Below, piece after piece: positions 36,406 to 44,899 of a stretch of DNA of 64,000 nt. Numbering within the stretch: the stretch's first letter is position 1; each line of letters opens with the position of its first letter. Position numbers and translations under genes: made by a program. This DNA comes from Antarcticibacterium flavum (GTDB taxonomy: Bacteria > Bacteroidota > Bacteroidia > Flavobacteriales > Flavobacteriaceae). The notes under the pieces are model-generated. The model searched no databases. It saw only the letters and a list, made by a program, of their open reading frames with translations, and was not told where the DNA came from. The stretch is from contig NZ_CP040812.1 in NCBI RefSeq assembly GCF_006159205.1, forward strand, positions 682,001 to 746,000, read 5' to 3'.

Positions 36406-37422
36406 CCCCCTCCTCACTCCTACCAGTGAAATCATACTGCTAAGGTCATTAGTATTTGGCAGCTTGGTAATGATGATTTCCTGAGTTACTGAATTATATC
36501 TAAACAGGGCATTATAGGTAGGAGAAGTTATGATATCCACATGCTCATTGGTGTCAACATTGAAGAAGGAACGCCCAAACTGGTGTTTTGTTCCCGTGGT
36601 CTCCCCGGGCAGCAAATAAGTGACCGCACCAGATTCCAAATTCATTGTAACAGGATTTGATTCTCCCATAAAAGTGGAACCTAAGACGGGAAGAAAACCA
36701 AAAACAGTATTACTTCCGGGATCCTGAGAAAGATGGATTGGAGGAATCGTCATTCCATCTACCTCAAGGTTGGTTACTGAGCCATTACTAAGATCGATCC
36801 TGAAAAACTCTGTCATCCCACTTCCCGTGGAAGTGCGAAAAGATGATGCGTAAATACTATTACCTATAAGAAGTGTACCCATTATATGGCCTTTTTCCAC
36901 CTCAATTTCCAGGGGAGTTACCTTAAAAGTTACAGGATCAATATGAGCTACCCTGCTTGCAACCGGATAGTTCTCTCCAAAGTTTTCCTTTACCAGCCCT
37001 ATGAGGACTTTCTTTTCCTCATCCCATTCCATGGACACGAGGCCTGCGAAGGTCCCAAAATCATCTTCAGCAAATGTGAGCTTATGTGCGGTGCTTGTTT
37101 TATTTGAAAAATTATAAACGTGGATATAGGCCTGAAAAGGATCAAACTCATGTTCATAAATAAAAAGTTTTGTTGACGAAGCTGTAACACCATTAATCAC
37201 CGTATTGAAATCTATTCCAGGTATCTTATTGACGGTTTTTATTTCTCCTGTAGTGTCTCCAATTTCAAACAGCTGTCCATCATTGCGTAAAGCAAGATAA
37301 AAAGCAGTGTCTTCATCTACAGCTACTTCCGGCACTTTGCGTTCTTCAGGAGCATCAGATGTGGTACAGGAAAAAAGTATCAGAAACACAAGGAATAACA
37401 GAGGGGAAAGATTTTTTTTCAT
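36403..37422 (-). CDS. Hypothetical lipoprotein, beta-propeller-like
   Basis: I set the start at 37422 (MKKNLSPLLFLVFLILFSC, lipobox Cys at 19) and not at the upstream in-frame ATG (37470), because only the shorter form gives a proper SPII signal. The 340-residue protein has repeated segments such as FYLALRNDGQLFEIG and AHIDPVTFKVTPLEI, which suggest a WD/NHL-like propeller, but I recognise no family. A surface or periplasmic location is expected. The 3' end abuts a heptamer array. Confidence 0.65.
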   Translation of the reverse strand: MKKNLSPLLFLVFLILFSCTTSDAPEERKVPEVAVDEDTAFYLALRNDGQLFEIGDTTGEIKTVNKIPGIDFNTVINGVTASSTKLFIYEHEFDPFQAYIHVYNFSNKTSTAHKLTFAEDDFGTFAGLVSMEWDEEKKVLIGLVKENFGENYPVASRVAHIDPVTFKVTPLEIEVEKGHIMGTLLIGNSIYASSFRTSTGSGMTEFFRIDLSNGSVTNLEVDGMTIPPIHLSQDPGSNTVFGFLPVLGSTFMGESNPVTMNLESGAVTYLLPGETTGTKHQFGRSFFNVDTNEHVDIITSPTYNALFRYNSVTQEIIITKLPNTNDLSSMISLVGVRRG

Positions 37423-37502
37423 AAGGAAGCCTGGGATAAAACTTAAACAGGAACTTTGATTTTTCAGCAATAAATGTATAGATTTATTTCAATATTTTAA
37501 AA

Positions 37503-37615
37503 CATTCTTGTCCGGTGGAAGAGTCCGGACCGCTTCAGCTGCCAGAATCTAGAACCCGGACTTTTGATTGGCCAGAAAAACAGACCATCAACCTTATTTT
37601 AAGCGGACACCCATG
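37503..37615. mobile_element. Short MITE-like element, copy c
   Basis: A 113-bp version with both ends (CATTCTTGTCCGG ... GGACACCCATG) and the left internal block, but lacking most of the right interior. Flanks attttaaaa and attttaaat form a near-perfect 9-bp duplication, so the short form transposed as such or lost its centre later. Confidence 0.8.
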
Positions 37616-37728
37616 ATTTTAAATTCCAAATCTCAAAAAACATATAGCAATTATTAAAAAATTTATCGGTTTCAATTCCGAAGATCCCGGCAACTTTCCA
37701 TAATTTTTTTTCCGTTTTGACTATTCAC

Positions 37729-37786
37729 TTTCCACTCTCCACTCTCCACTCTTCACTCTCCACTTTTTCCTTTCCTCTACTCACTA
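37729..37786. repeat. tccactc heptamer array
   Basis: Tandem ttccactctccactctccactcttcactc units, 7-bp period, immediately before the target duplication of MITE copy d. Confidence 0.7.
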
Positions 37787-37795
37787 ATCACTATT

Positions 37796-38019
37796 CATTG
37801 CTGTCCGGTTAAAGAGACTAGACCGCTTTCGCTGATAGAATAGAATCTAGACTAAAATCTACTTCAATGGAAAACAGCACTTTACCCATACCTAAATAGC
37901 GTGGATTTCATAAATCTATTTTAGATTCCAAACCGGCCCCATTTCGAGGTTGACATGACCTTAGACTATACATAAAAGGACTAAACGTATATTCACATTA
38001 TATTAATTGGACATCAATG
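37796..38019. mobile_element. MITE-like element, copy d
   Basis: A 224-bp element from CATTGCTGTCCGG to GGACATCAATG, with flanking decamers aatcactatt and atttactatt (8 of 10 identical). It ends 16 bases downstream of the VIT-family gene's stop codon. Confidence 0.85.
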
Positions 38020-38035
38020 ATTTACTATTCACAAA

Positions 38036-38794
38036 TCACATAAACATCTTCTCCAGCACATCTCCCACATAATAAGCAAGTAGTGCTGCTATCCCACCTA
38101 AGAGAAGGGTTTCGAGGATCCCAATAATAACATTTTTTTCTGTGACAAGACTTTTGAGGGCTCCCACGATCGAAAGGGCTACAGCGGTGAGCAGGCAGGA
38201 ATAAAGGAAAAGATCTGGGCCAGATATAAGGTCATTTCCAATAAATACATAGGACAGCAGAGGTACAGCACCCACAAGTATAAAGCTAAAGAAGGTAACC
38301 CCTGCAGTTTTAAAAGGAGTCTTATCCCCTACTACCATCTCCAGCTCCTCTTTCATCATAGTGTCTACCCAAACATCTTTATTGGAGGTGATCACTTCCA
38401 CAACCTGTTCCAGTAGGCTGCCTTTAAAACCTTTTGCGGCATAGATCTCGCGTATTTCCTGCACTTCCTTTTCCCTGAGATTCTCTACTTCCCAATATTC
38501 AATTTGACGGTGTTTTTCAAAATTATCCCTTTCAGCTTTGGTTGAAAAGAAATTACCTACAGACATGGAGAAACCATCTGCAATTAAATTGGCTATTCCC
38601 AAAATCACAACAACAGTCACTCCCAGGCTCGCCCCCTCTGCCCCCGCCACCACGGCAAATGTAGTGATAGCCCCGTCAATTCCCCCGTAGACAAACTCCC
38701 CAATATATTCTTTATTGATTACCCCCTTGTTTCGTGAATGGAGATCACTTTCCTTTGGGCGTTTTCCTCCCGGGATATTTCTGGAAATACTCAT
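38036..38794 (-). CDS. VIT1/CCC1 family transporter
   Basis: A 252-residue membrane protein of the VIT/CCC1 iron-manganese transporter family: EFVYGGIDGAITTFAVVAGAEGA in helix 1, ANLIADGFSMSVGNFFSTKAE, then a cytoplasmic Glu-rich helical metal-binding domain (about 95-150) and three C-terminal helices. It is expected to export or sequester Fe2+/Mn2+. The neighbour upstream on the same strand is a PLP decarboxylase; no functional link is evident. Confidence 0.9.
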   Translation of the reverse strand: MSISRNIPGGKRPKESDLHSRNKGVINKEYIGEFVYGGIDGAITTFAVVAGAEGASLGVTVVVILGIANLIADGFSMSVGNFFSTKAERDNFEKHRQIEYWEVENLREKEVQEIREIYAAKGFKGSLLEQVVEVITSNKDVWVDTMMKEELEMVVGDKTPFKTAGVTFFSFILVGAVPLLSYVFIGNDLISGPDLFLYSCLLTAVALSIVGALKSLVTEKNVIIGILETLLLGGIAALLAYYVGDVLEKMFM

Positions 38795-38875
38795 AATGTC
38801 CTTTTAGCAGCCTTTAAGGTAACAGGAAACCGGAAAACATCCTATGATTATAATCAGTTAAACCTAAAAGCTACG

Positions 38876-40333
38876 CTAAATTCCCAAATCCTTATCCTCT
38901 GCCAGGACCTTCTCTTTTGCGGTGAGGATCATTTCCATTGCCCGGTCTACGGTTTCAATTTTTGATCGAAAGGACAGGATTGCCAGTCTTATAACGAATT
39001 TACCCTTGATTGTAGTTGACGTAAGGAATACCCGCCCATCTCTATGGATCTCTTTGATGAGTCTTTTATTAAAAGAATTTTCATCTCCCACGGCAAGAGG
39101 CCACCAGAAGTAACTTACGGTAAGATCTGGTTCCGGGCCAAGTTTAAAACCGGCTTCCTTCAATTTAATTCTGAAGTATTTGGTAAGCAGGAGCTTTTCT
39201 TGCAGGCAGGCAATGAAAGGCGCTGTTCCATGCAGTTGTAATGGCAACCAGAGGCGCAAGGCCCTAAAATGCTTTGTAAGTTCAGGTGAAACATCGGCAG
39301 GATCTATAACTTCGGCGTTTTCCTTAGCATCCTGCATGTAGTTGGCATTGTGATGATGAGAGTGGAATACTGCTTCCCTGTCCTTTATTAAAACCGCGCC
39401 CAGGCCAAACGGAAGAAACAAACCTTTATGGGGATCTATGGCAAGAGAATTGGCCAGCCCTATCCCTCTAAACATTGATTTACATTTTTCAGTAAGAATA
39501 AAGAATCCGCCATAGGCAGCATCAATGTGAAACCAAAGATCTTCTGCCAAACAAATTTCCCCAATATCTTTAAGGGGATCCACTGCCCCGGTATCTGTAG
39601 TACCGGCAGAAGCTATAACAAGGAAAGGTTTTAGCCCGGCAAGCTTATCTTCATTTACCTTTTTTTCAAGATCTCCTGGATCAATTCGCGAACGTTCATC
39701 CAACTGCAGGTGGCGAATGACCACATCTTCCAGGCCAATTATTCTAAGGGCTTTAAGATTACAATGGTGCAGGTGTTCACTTAGATACACCACACTTTTT
39801 TCGATTTGTGCCCCTTTTATCACGTATTTGTCCCGCGCTGCGGTAAGAGCGATCATATTGGCAATGGACCCGCCCGAAGTAAGATTGCCTACTGCTGTTT
39901 CGGGAAAATTAAATAAGGACTTCATCCAATTAAGCAGCGCGTGTTCCATCGCGACAGCACCGGGGGAGGCAAAAGAAATACCCGCATATTCATTGGTAAC
40001 ATCGGCCAGGTAATCGCCAAGTGCTGCGGTAAAGATGCCGCCACCGGGAATATAACCCATATGGCCTCCACTGGCAGGCTTCACACCCTTTGCTGCCACT
40101 TCCCTGCTATAAATTTCCAGCACTTCCTTAAGAGTACGTGTTCCCTCACCTATTTGGAAAGTGGAAACATCTGCTTTCTCTCCTATATAAGCTTTTTGTT
40201 CCCCAAGAGAGTTTATGAAATTATTGGAATAGTATTGTAATTCCTCAAGCAGCCGGTCACGCTCCCCCTCTCCCGGCTCAAGTGCAGCACTTTGCAGCTG
40301 CAGCGCCAGGATACGGTCCTTAAGATCATTCAT
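38876..40333 (-). CDS. Pyridoxal-dependent decarboxylase (group II/DDC family)
   Basis: A 485-residue PLP enzyme. The Lys that binds PLP is in AIDPHKGLFLPFG; GGSIANMIALTAAR and the cofactor-binding Asp in WFHIDAAYGG are also present. Family members decarboxylate aromatic or acidic amino acids; the substrate cannot be assigned. The open frame extends to an ATG at 40396, but those first 21 residues lie in or beside a decayed MITE, and the family start MNDLKDRILALQ at 40333 is preferred. Confidence 0.87.
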   Translation of the reverse strand: MNDLKDRILALQLQSAALEPGEGERDRLLEELQYYSNNFINSLGEQKAYIGEKADVSTFQIGEGTRTLKEVLEIYSREVAAKGVKPASGGHMGYIPGGGIFTAALGDYLADVTNEYAGISFASPGAVAMEHALLNWMKSLFNFPETAVGNLTSGGSIANMIALTAARDKYVIKGAQIEKSVVYLSEHLHHCNLKALRIIGLEDVVIRHLQLDERSRIDPGDLEKKVNEDKLAGLKPFLVIASAGTTDTGAVDPLKDIGEICLAEDLWFHIDAAYGGFFILTEKCKSMFRGIGLANSLAIDPHKGLFLPFGLGAVLIKDREAVFHSHHHNANYMQDAKENAEVIDPADVSPELTKHFRALRLWLPLQLHGTAPFIACLQEKLLLTKYFRIKLKEAGFKLGPEPDLTVSYFWWPLAVGDENSFNKRLIKEIHRDGRVFLTSTTIKGKFVIRLAILSFRSKIETVDRAMEMILTAKEKVLAEDKDLGI

Positions 40334-40365
40334 AAAAACAGGTTTGAGCCTTAAAAGTAAACAAT

Positions 40366-40570
40366 TAATGTTGTAAGGTAAAAGTGTCTTGATCACTTTC
40401 GCTGCTGGAATCCAGTGCTTGGATTAAAATTTCAACGCATGGGAAATATCATTTTTGATCTTCAGGATTTCTGGAAATTTCTTAATCTATCTTTTACTCC
40501 ATTGGCGAGATTGATAGGCCCTCTAACCATATAAAGAAAGACCTTAGGCAATTTAAATATTTCAAAAGGA
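40366..40570. mobile_element. Decayed MITE-like copy i upstream of the decarboxylase
   Basis: Aligns along its length to the other copies with many differences: left end attaatgttgtaaggtaaaag, then cactttcgctgctggaatcc and a right part with gcgagattgataggccc. No target duplication remains. It lies about 30 bases upstream of the decarboxylase start, so it forms part of that gene's leader or promoter. Confidence 0.55.
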
Positions 40571-40758
40571 TAATAAAAAGGAGGCGTTTATATTTTATCC
40601 AATTGCATAGTGCGGAAGGCAGGATTTTAAACAAGTTCTGAAGAAATCTATAAGATTCTGTCTTTTGGAGTTAAAATATTCCCAAGAGTGAAACAATATT
40701 AAACTCTTTACGTCTTATTAATAAAGAGCGATGTTGTTTGGAACAAAAACCTGAAATC

Positions 40759-40911
40759 ATGAAAGAGAAAAAAGATAGCACGAAAGAGCGGGAAGATATA
40801 AAACTTTACCTTGAACAAATAAACTGGGATTGGCTTATGCTGAAAGGCCAGCTTATCCTGGGAGGTGTTCTGGTGGTCGTTCTTCTTTTTTACTTTTGGT
40901 TTGCAGCCTAA
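40759..40911 (+). CDS. Small single-helix membrane protein (50 aa)
   Basis: A 50-codon ORF starting MKEKKDSTKERED, with a charged N-terminal half (including LEQINWDWLMLKGQ) and one C-terminal hydrophobic helix (LILGGVLVVVLLFYFWFA). The amphipathic-then-hydrophobic layout and clean termination support a real protein. Function unknown. Confidence 0.55.
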   Translation: MKEKKDSTKEREDIKLYLEQINWDWLMLKGQLILGGVLVVVLLFYFWFAA

Positions 40912-40986
40912 AAATGATTCTGATTGCGTCCCTTATAATACTCCATTTCTTCTCCAGATCTTACGATGTAATTTTTTATGAATTCT

Positions 40987-41823
40987 TTAAATTCCCCTTC
41001 TACCCATATAGGTGCTTAGATACGAAAACTTTCCATTCATAAAATCCCCGGGACTTCTACCTATTAATTTCTGAAAATCACGTATAAAATGGGATTGGTC
41101 ATAATAGCCACAATCCAGGGCCAAATGGTGAAGTTTTTGTTTTTCTGAATTCTTAAGCAATTCGAAAACAGTGGCAAGTTGTATGATCTTGCAATAATAC
41201 TTAGGTGAAACCCCAATAACTTTTTTAAAGATTCGCCTGTAATGTCTCGCAGAAACAGCAGATTTTATAATAAGTTCCCTTTGGGAAATCCTTCCATTAC
41301 TTTTCAGAATTAATTCAAGAGATTCATCAAGCCAGTGTATTTTAGGAATTCGATGCTTCTCCAATTCAATAAGGAAATTGAACATGATTTGAATTCGACC
41401 ATCTCTGGAATGTGCGGTTTGTAGGTTATTGCTAAAATCACGGGTATTAAAGGGAGTGTTTTCCTCCAGGCTACTCCAGGTATTTAAAAAAGCAACTCCA
41501 GATTTGTGAAAAAGATAATAAGGAGCCGTAGGATGGAGAACAATACCAAGCTGGCCAAATATCCCGTTTATCTGAAAAAAAATAATCTTATCGCAAATTT
41601 GACCTGCAATAATAAGACGGGATTTAATTTCCTGTTTTTTCCCATCTATTATTAAAGATGGTTTGTCTTCAAAAATATTGATTAATACGGCATAACCAGA
41701 TGCGTACATAGGGATTACCTCATCGACCGCTTTTCCAGAATGACCTATGATAACACCTACTACCAGATCCTTTAACGCATCAGGGATTTTGCAATTTACT
41801 TTTTTCGCAAAATCCCTTATCAT
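40987..41823 (-). CDS. AraC-family transcriptional regulator
   Basis: A 278-residue regulator. The N-terminal sensor part resembles the DUF6597-type domain seen in Bacteroidota AraC proteins. The C-terminal double HTH (about 170-265) shows the AraC signature: SARHYRRIFKKVIGVSPKYY and LALDCGYYDQSHFIRDFQKLIGRSPGDF. The ligand and targets are unknown. The broken phzF gene lies downstream in the other direction and may have been a target (inference). Confidence 0.88.
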   Translation of the reverse strand: MIRDFAKKVNCKIPDALKDLVVGVIIGHSGKAVDEVIPMYASGYAVLINIFEDKPSLIIDGKKQEIKSRLIIAGQICDKIIFFQINGIFGQLGIVLHPTAPYYLFHKSGVAFLNTWSSLEENTPFNTRDFSNNLQTAHSRDGRIQIMFNFLIELEKHRIPKIHWLDESLELILKSNGRISQRELIIKSAVSARHYRRIFKKVIGVSPKYYCKIIQLATVFELLKNSEKQKLHHLALDCGYYDQSHFIRDFQKLIGRSPGDFMNGKFSYLSTYMGRRGI

Positions 41824-42013
41824 TTTGAATGGTTAGCGCATACCGGTAGAAAAGCCGGAATTTTAATGCATATTAATATAAGTAGTTAATTATCAAATAT
41901 TTGAATATAATGAAAATTAATGAATTATGAACTGTTTAAGTAAGTTCAGTTGTGCTATCATCTACATATAGGTTAATTTTTATGGTAATAAGCAAAGAAC
42001 TGAATACTTCAAC

Positions 42014-42175
42014 CATAGCTGTCCGGTTAAAGAGTCTGGACGGCTTCCGCTGCTAGAATATAGAACCCGGACTAAAATTTACATCAATGGAAAACAGCGC
42101 TTTACCCAATTATAAAAAGCCTGTATTTTCCGAACCTATTTTAGATTCAAAACCTCCCCATGTTGACGTTGACAC
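42014..42175. mobile_element. MITE-like element, copy e, right end missing
   Basis: Matches the other copies from CATAGCTGTCCGG through ccccatgttgacgttgaca, then homology stops; about 50 bp including the right terminal repeat is absent. It lies 70 bases upstream of the disrupted phzF gene. Confidence 0.75.
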
Positions 42176-42244
42176 CCTGTTCTTAAAAATGATCATTATA
42201 TATAAAAACAAAGATTGGTAAAGCAGTATCTTTAAAAAAAAATC

Positions 42245-43036
42245 ATGCAGCTACACCTATACCAGATCGATGCTTTTACTGAAACTATATTTGAGGGCAA
42301 CCCAGCCTGTGTTGTGCCGCTAAGCGAGTGGTTACCAGATGATCTCTTGCTCAGGATTGCTCGTGAGAATGCTGTGGCTGAAACCGCCTTCTTTGTGAAC
42401 CAGGGATTTAACTACCACCTGCGTTAATTCACGCCTGAAATGGAAATGGACCTTTGCGGACATGCTACTCTTGCGGCAGCACACGCTATAAAGGAGATTC
42501 GAAAACATCAAGGCAACAAGATACTTTTTGAAACCAATAGCGGAGACCTGGAGGTACTCGTAGAAAATGGAGTCTATACTCTCAATTTTCCTATCAGAAC
42601 ACCGGAACCAGCTGAAATGCCTGAACTGCTAAAAAATTCCCTGAACATCCAACCACTGGAAGTTTTAAAAGCCCGTGATTTTGTTTTGGTATATGACAAA
42701 GAAGAGGATGTAAAAAATATAGATATTAACCGGCTTCATTTTGACAAGCTGGAGTTGGGAACAGGCGGGGTCATAGTTACTGCACCTGGAAAGGAGGTAG
42801 ATTTTGTTTCCCGCTTCTTTACACCAGGGGCCTCTGTATTTGAAGATCCTGTCACAGGTTCTGCCCACTGTTCACTAATTCCCTACTGGAGCAGCAAATT
42901 AAATAAGACTCATCTCAATGCCCGCCAAATCTCCCCCAGAGGCGGCAGCCTGGGGTGCAAATTACTAGGTGACCGTGTAGCAATTAGCGGCCATGCCCGT
43001 ACTTATTCTATTGGGAAGCTTTTTACTGAAGATTAG
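42245..43036 (+). pseudogene. PhzF-family isomerase/epimerase, interrupted by an in-frame TAA
   Basis: PhzF-like protein (diaminopimelate epimerase-like fold) of about 263 codons. MQLHLYQIDAFTE..FEGNPACVVPL opens it, and DLCGHATLAAAHA and FEDPVTGSAHCSL are conserved family blocks. After NYHLR the codon that should encode the Trp of the usual (L)RWFTP motif is TAA (42425-42427); the frame then continues intact to 43036. Changing TGG to TAA needs two substitutions. The product is likely non-functional unless the stop is read through or translation restarts at ATG 42440, which would lose the N-terminal catalytic part. It is flanked by a truncated MITE and a long heptamer array. Confidence 0.8.
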
Positions 43037-43045
43037 TCGTCAGAC

Positions 43046-43227
43046 GTTAGACGTTAGACGTTAGACGTTAGTCGTTAGTCGTTAGTCGTTAGACGTTAGA
43101 CGTTAGACGTTAGTCGTTAGTCGTTAGACGTTAGACGTTAGACGTTAGTCGTTAGTCGTTAGACGTTAGACGTTAGACGTTAGTCGTTAGTCGTTAGTCG
43201 TTAGACGTTAGACGTTAGACGTTAGAC
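43046..43227 (+). repeat. 26-copy heptamer array gttagac/gttagtc
   Basis: Exactly 26 uninterrupted heptamers of two types, A (gttagac) and T (gttagtc), in the order AAATTTAAATTAAATTAAATTTAAAA. A higher-order repeat of about 35-42 bp (A3T2 or A3T3) is visible. It starts ten bases after the phzF stop codon; the intervening bases are themselves degenerate units. Confidence 0.9.
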
Positions 43228-43374
43228 GAAAATAAAATATCCCTATATGCACGAATGTTTTTCTATTTCCTTCAGCTAAATTCTGTGATCCTGCTTTATA
43301 TTGGTCTAGTCTCTAGACTCCAGATTCACTGGCGTCCGGTAAACCAAATTAAATCCTACCTTAATACCATGGAA

Positions 43375-43410
43375 AAAGGGAGTCCTCGTTTTCGACCACA
43401 GACTCCCTTT
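43375..43410 (+). other. Perfect hairpin in the IS leader
   Basis: AAAGGGAGTC / GACTCCCTTT (43375-43384 with 43401-43410), 25 bases before the transposase start. Such leader hairpins in IS elements commonly block transcription or translation entering from outside; that role here is inference. Confidence 0.6.
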
Positions 43411-43435
43411 AAAGGTTCCACTTAAAGCGGACATT

Positions 43436-44659
43436 ATGGACAAAATTACAAGAAATTCTGGAATGCCGGTTCTCGGACAGCTGTTATCTTTTATTCCCCG
43501 AAGCAATTTTAACCGTTTAGTTGGCCAATTAGGTACAGATCGCTATACCAAACGATTTACATCCTGGGATCACCTGGTCTGTATGTTGTTTGCGGTTATT
43601 GAGAATGTTGGCGGATTACGTGAGTTATGCTCTGGTTTAGCAGCACATAATCAAAGTTTAAAACATTTAGGAATGAGTTCTATGCCATGCAGAAGCACCG
43701 TGAGTGATGCTAATATGCGCCGGTGTTCTGAGTTGTTTGAAAAAACCTTTATAAGCATATATAAGCAGCACTATCGTTTTTTCTCGGACAGCAGTATACC
43801 TAAAAATGAAAAATGGCTCTCCAGGCTGTTTTTGGTTGACTCTACCACTGTTACGTTATTCAAGAATATAATGAAGGCCTGTGGTAATGCTATGGCTAAC
43901 GGGAGGCGTAAGGGAGGAGTTAAAATACATACTGGAATGTGGCTAAAAGAACAAGTTCCTTCTTTAATAATGATTACTAAAGCAGCGGAAAATGATAAAA
44001 ATTTTATGCCCCGATTTAAAAAACTTCCTGCACAGACCATTGTAGTTTTTGATAAGGCATACTTAAATTTTGGTTTATTTATTCATTGGAGTAAAAACGA
44101 TGTCAGTTTTGTAAGCCGACTGCACAAAAGATGCAAAGTAACTTGGGGGAATTATAACCTCTTAACTAAGGAGGATGAGCAATATGGCATATTGGAAGAC
44201 TGTAGAGCAGAATTAGGGCATAGCCAGCAAAAACAAAAAGTAAAATGCCGCATTATAAAGTTTTATGATCACAAAGATCAACGGGAAATTGAATTTATTA
44301 CCAATGATATGCAGCTGCCTGCTTGCACAATTGCAGAAATATACAAGCAGCGATGGCAAATTGAGCTTTTATTTAAAAGGCTCAAGCAAAACCTTAAGAT
44401 CACCAGCTTTATTGGCGATAATGAGAATGCAATACGAATTCAAATCTGGTGTGCACTTATAGCGGATTTACTGGTCCAAATAGCTCGAAAAGGGTCTCGA
44501 CGTTGCAGATTATCTTATTCGGTGATTTGCGGGCTATTTAGACTTCATTTAATGAATTATGTGAGAGTTACAGACTTACTTTTAAAATCAGCAGATCCTA
44601 ACATTTATCCTAAAAATATACAGCTTGCACCTAACCTTTTTGACATAGGACCCCCATAG
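43436..44659 (+). CDS. IS4-family transposase with DUF4372-type N terminus
   Basis: A 407-residue DDE transposase. The N-terminal part (GQLLSFIPRSNFNRLV...RFTSWDHLVCMLF) is the DUF4372-type domain seen in Bacteroidota IS4 elements. Catalytic residues are D135 (LVDST), D206 (VFDKAY) and E310 within the IS4 signature YxxRxxxExxxxxxK (YKQRWQIELLFKRLK). Full-length, uninterrupted and flanked by intact ends, so it is probably active and could in principle act on the related MITE ends. Confidence 0.95.
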   Translation: MDKITRNSGMPVLGQLLSFIPRSNFNRLVGQLGTDRYTKRFTSWDHLVCMLFAVIENVGGLRELCSGLAAHNQSLKHLGMSSMPCRSTVSDANMRRCSELFEKTFISIYKQHYRFFSDSSIPKNEKWLSRLFLVDSTTVTLFKNIMKACGNAMANGRRKGGVKIHTGMWLKEQVPSLIMITKAAENDKNFMPRFKKLPAQTIVVFDKAYLNFGLFIHWSKNDVSFVSRLHKRCKVTWGNYNLLTKEDEQYGILEDCRAELGHSQQKQKVKCRIIKFYDHKDQREIEFITNDMQLPACTIAEIYKQRWQIELLFKRLKQNLKITSFIGDNENAIRIQIWCALIADLLVQIARKGSRRCRLSYSVICGLFRLHLMNYVRVTDLLLKSADPNIYPKNIQLAPNLFDIGPP

Positions 44660-44899
44660 ATTGAAAATAAAAATCGAAGTGAGGTAGAATCAAGGTTTAT
44701 TAAGATTAAAACAAGAAATACTATTTTTACCGGACGCCAGTGACTCCAGATTCTAGACTCTTTTTTTCTCTTCTCTCTTTTCTCTTTTCTTGTTTCTTGG
44801 TTCTTGTTTCTTGATTCTCTTTAACTAGCACTTCTCTTTTTTAAACCTCTGCTCATTCTTTTTCAGTAAATTAGTAGATACTATTTAAATCTAAACTAT

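Larger units (their letters stand above)
43327..44742 (+). mobile_element. Complete IS4-family insertion sequence
   Basis: A 1416-bp element with 17-bp perfect terminal inverted repeats (CACTGGCGTCCGGTAAA at both ends) and an exact 10-bp target duplication actccagatt (43317-43326 and 44743-44752). It carries one intact transposase gene. The ends resemble those of the MITE-like copies (CATTGTTGTCCGGTAAAAG). Confidence 0.95.
43247..44830. repeat. Composite repeat B, copy split by the IS element
   Basis: The left half (43247-43326) and right half (44743-44830) together align to the reverse complement of 34945-35140. They show atgcacgaatgtttttctatttcc, ctctagactccaga, then cttttctcttttcttgtttcttgg heptamers and gattctctttaactagc. 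The IS lies between them, so this is the occupied version of the repeat. Confidence 0.7.

Noticed and set aside
43037..43228. Possible CRISPR array
   Set aside because: The 26 units are contiguous heptamers with no spacers; no cas genes in the window.
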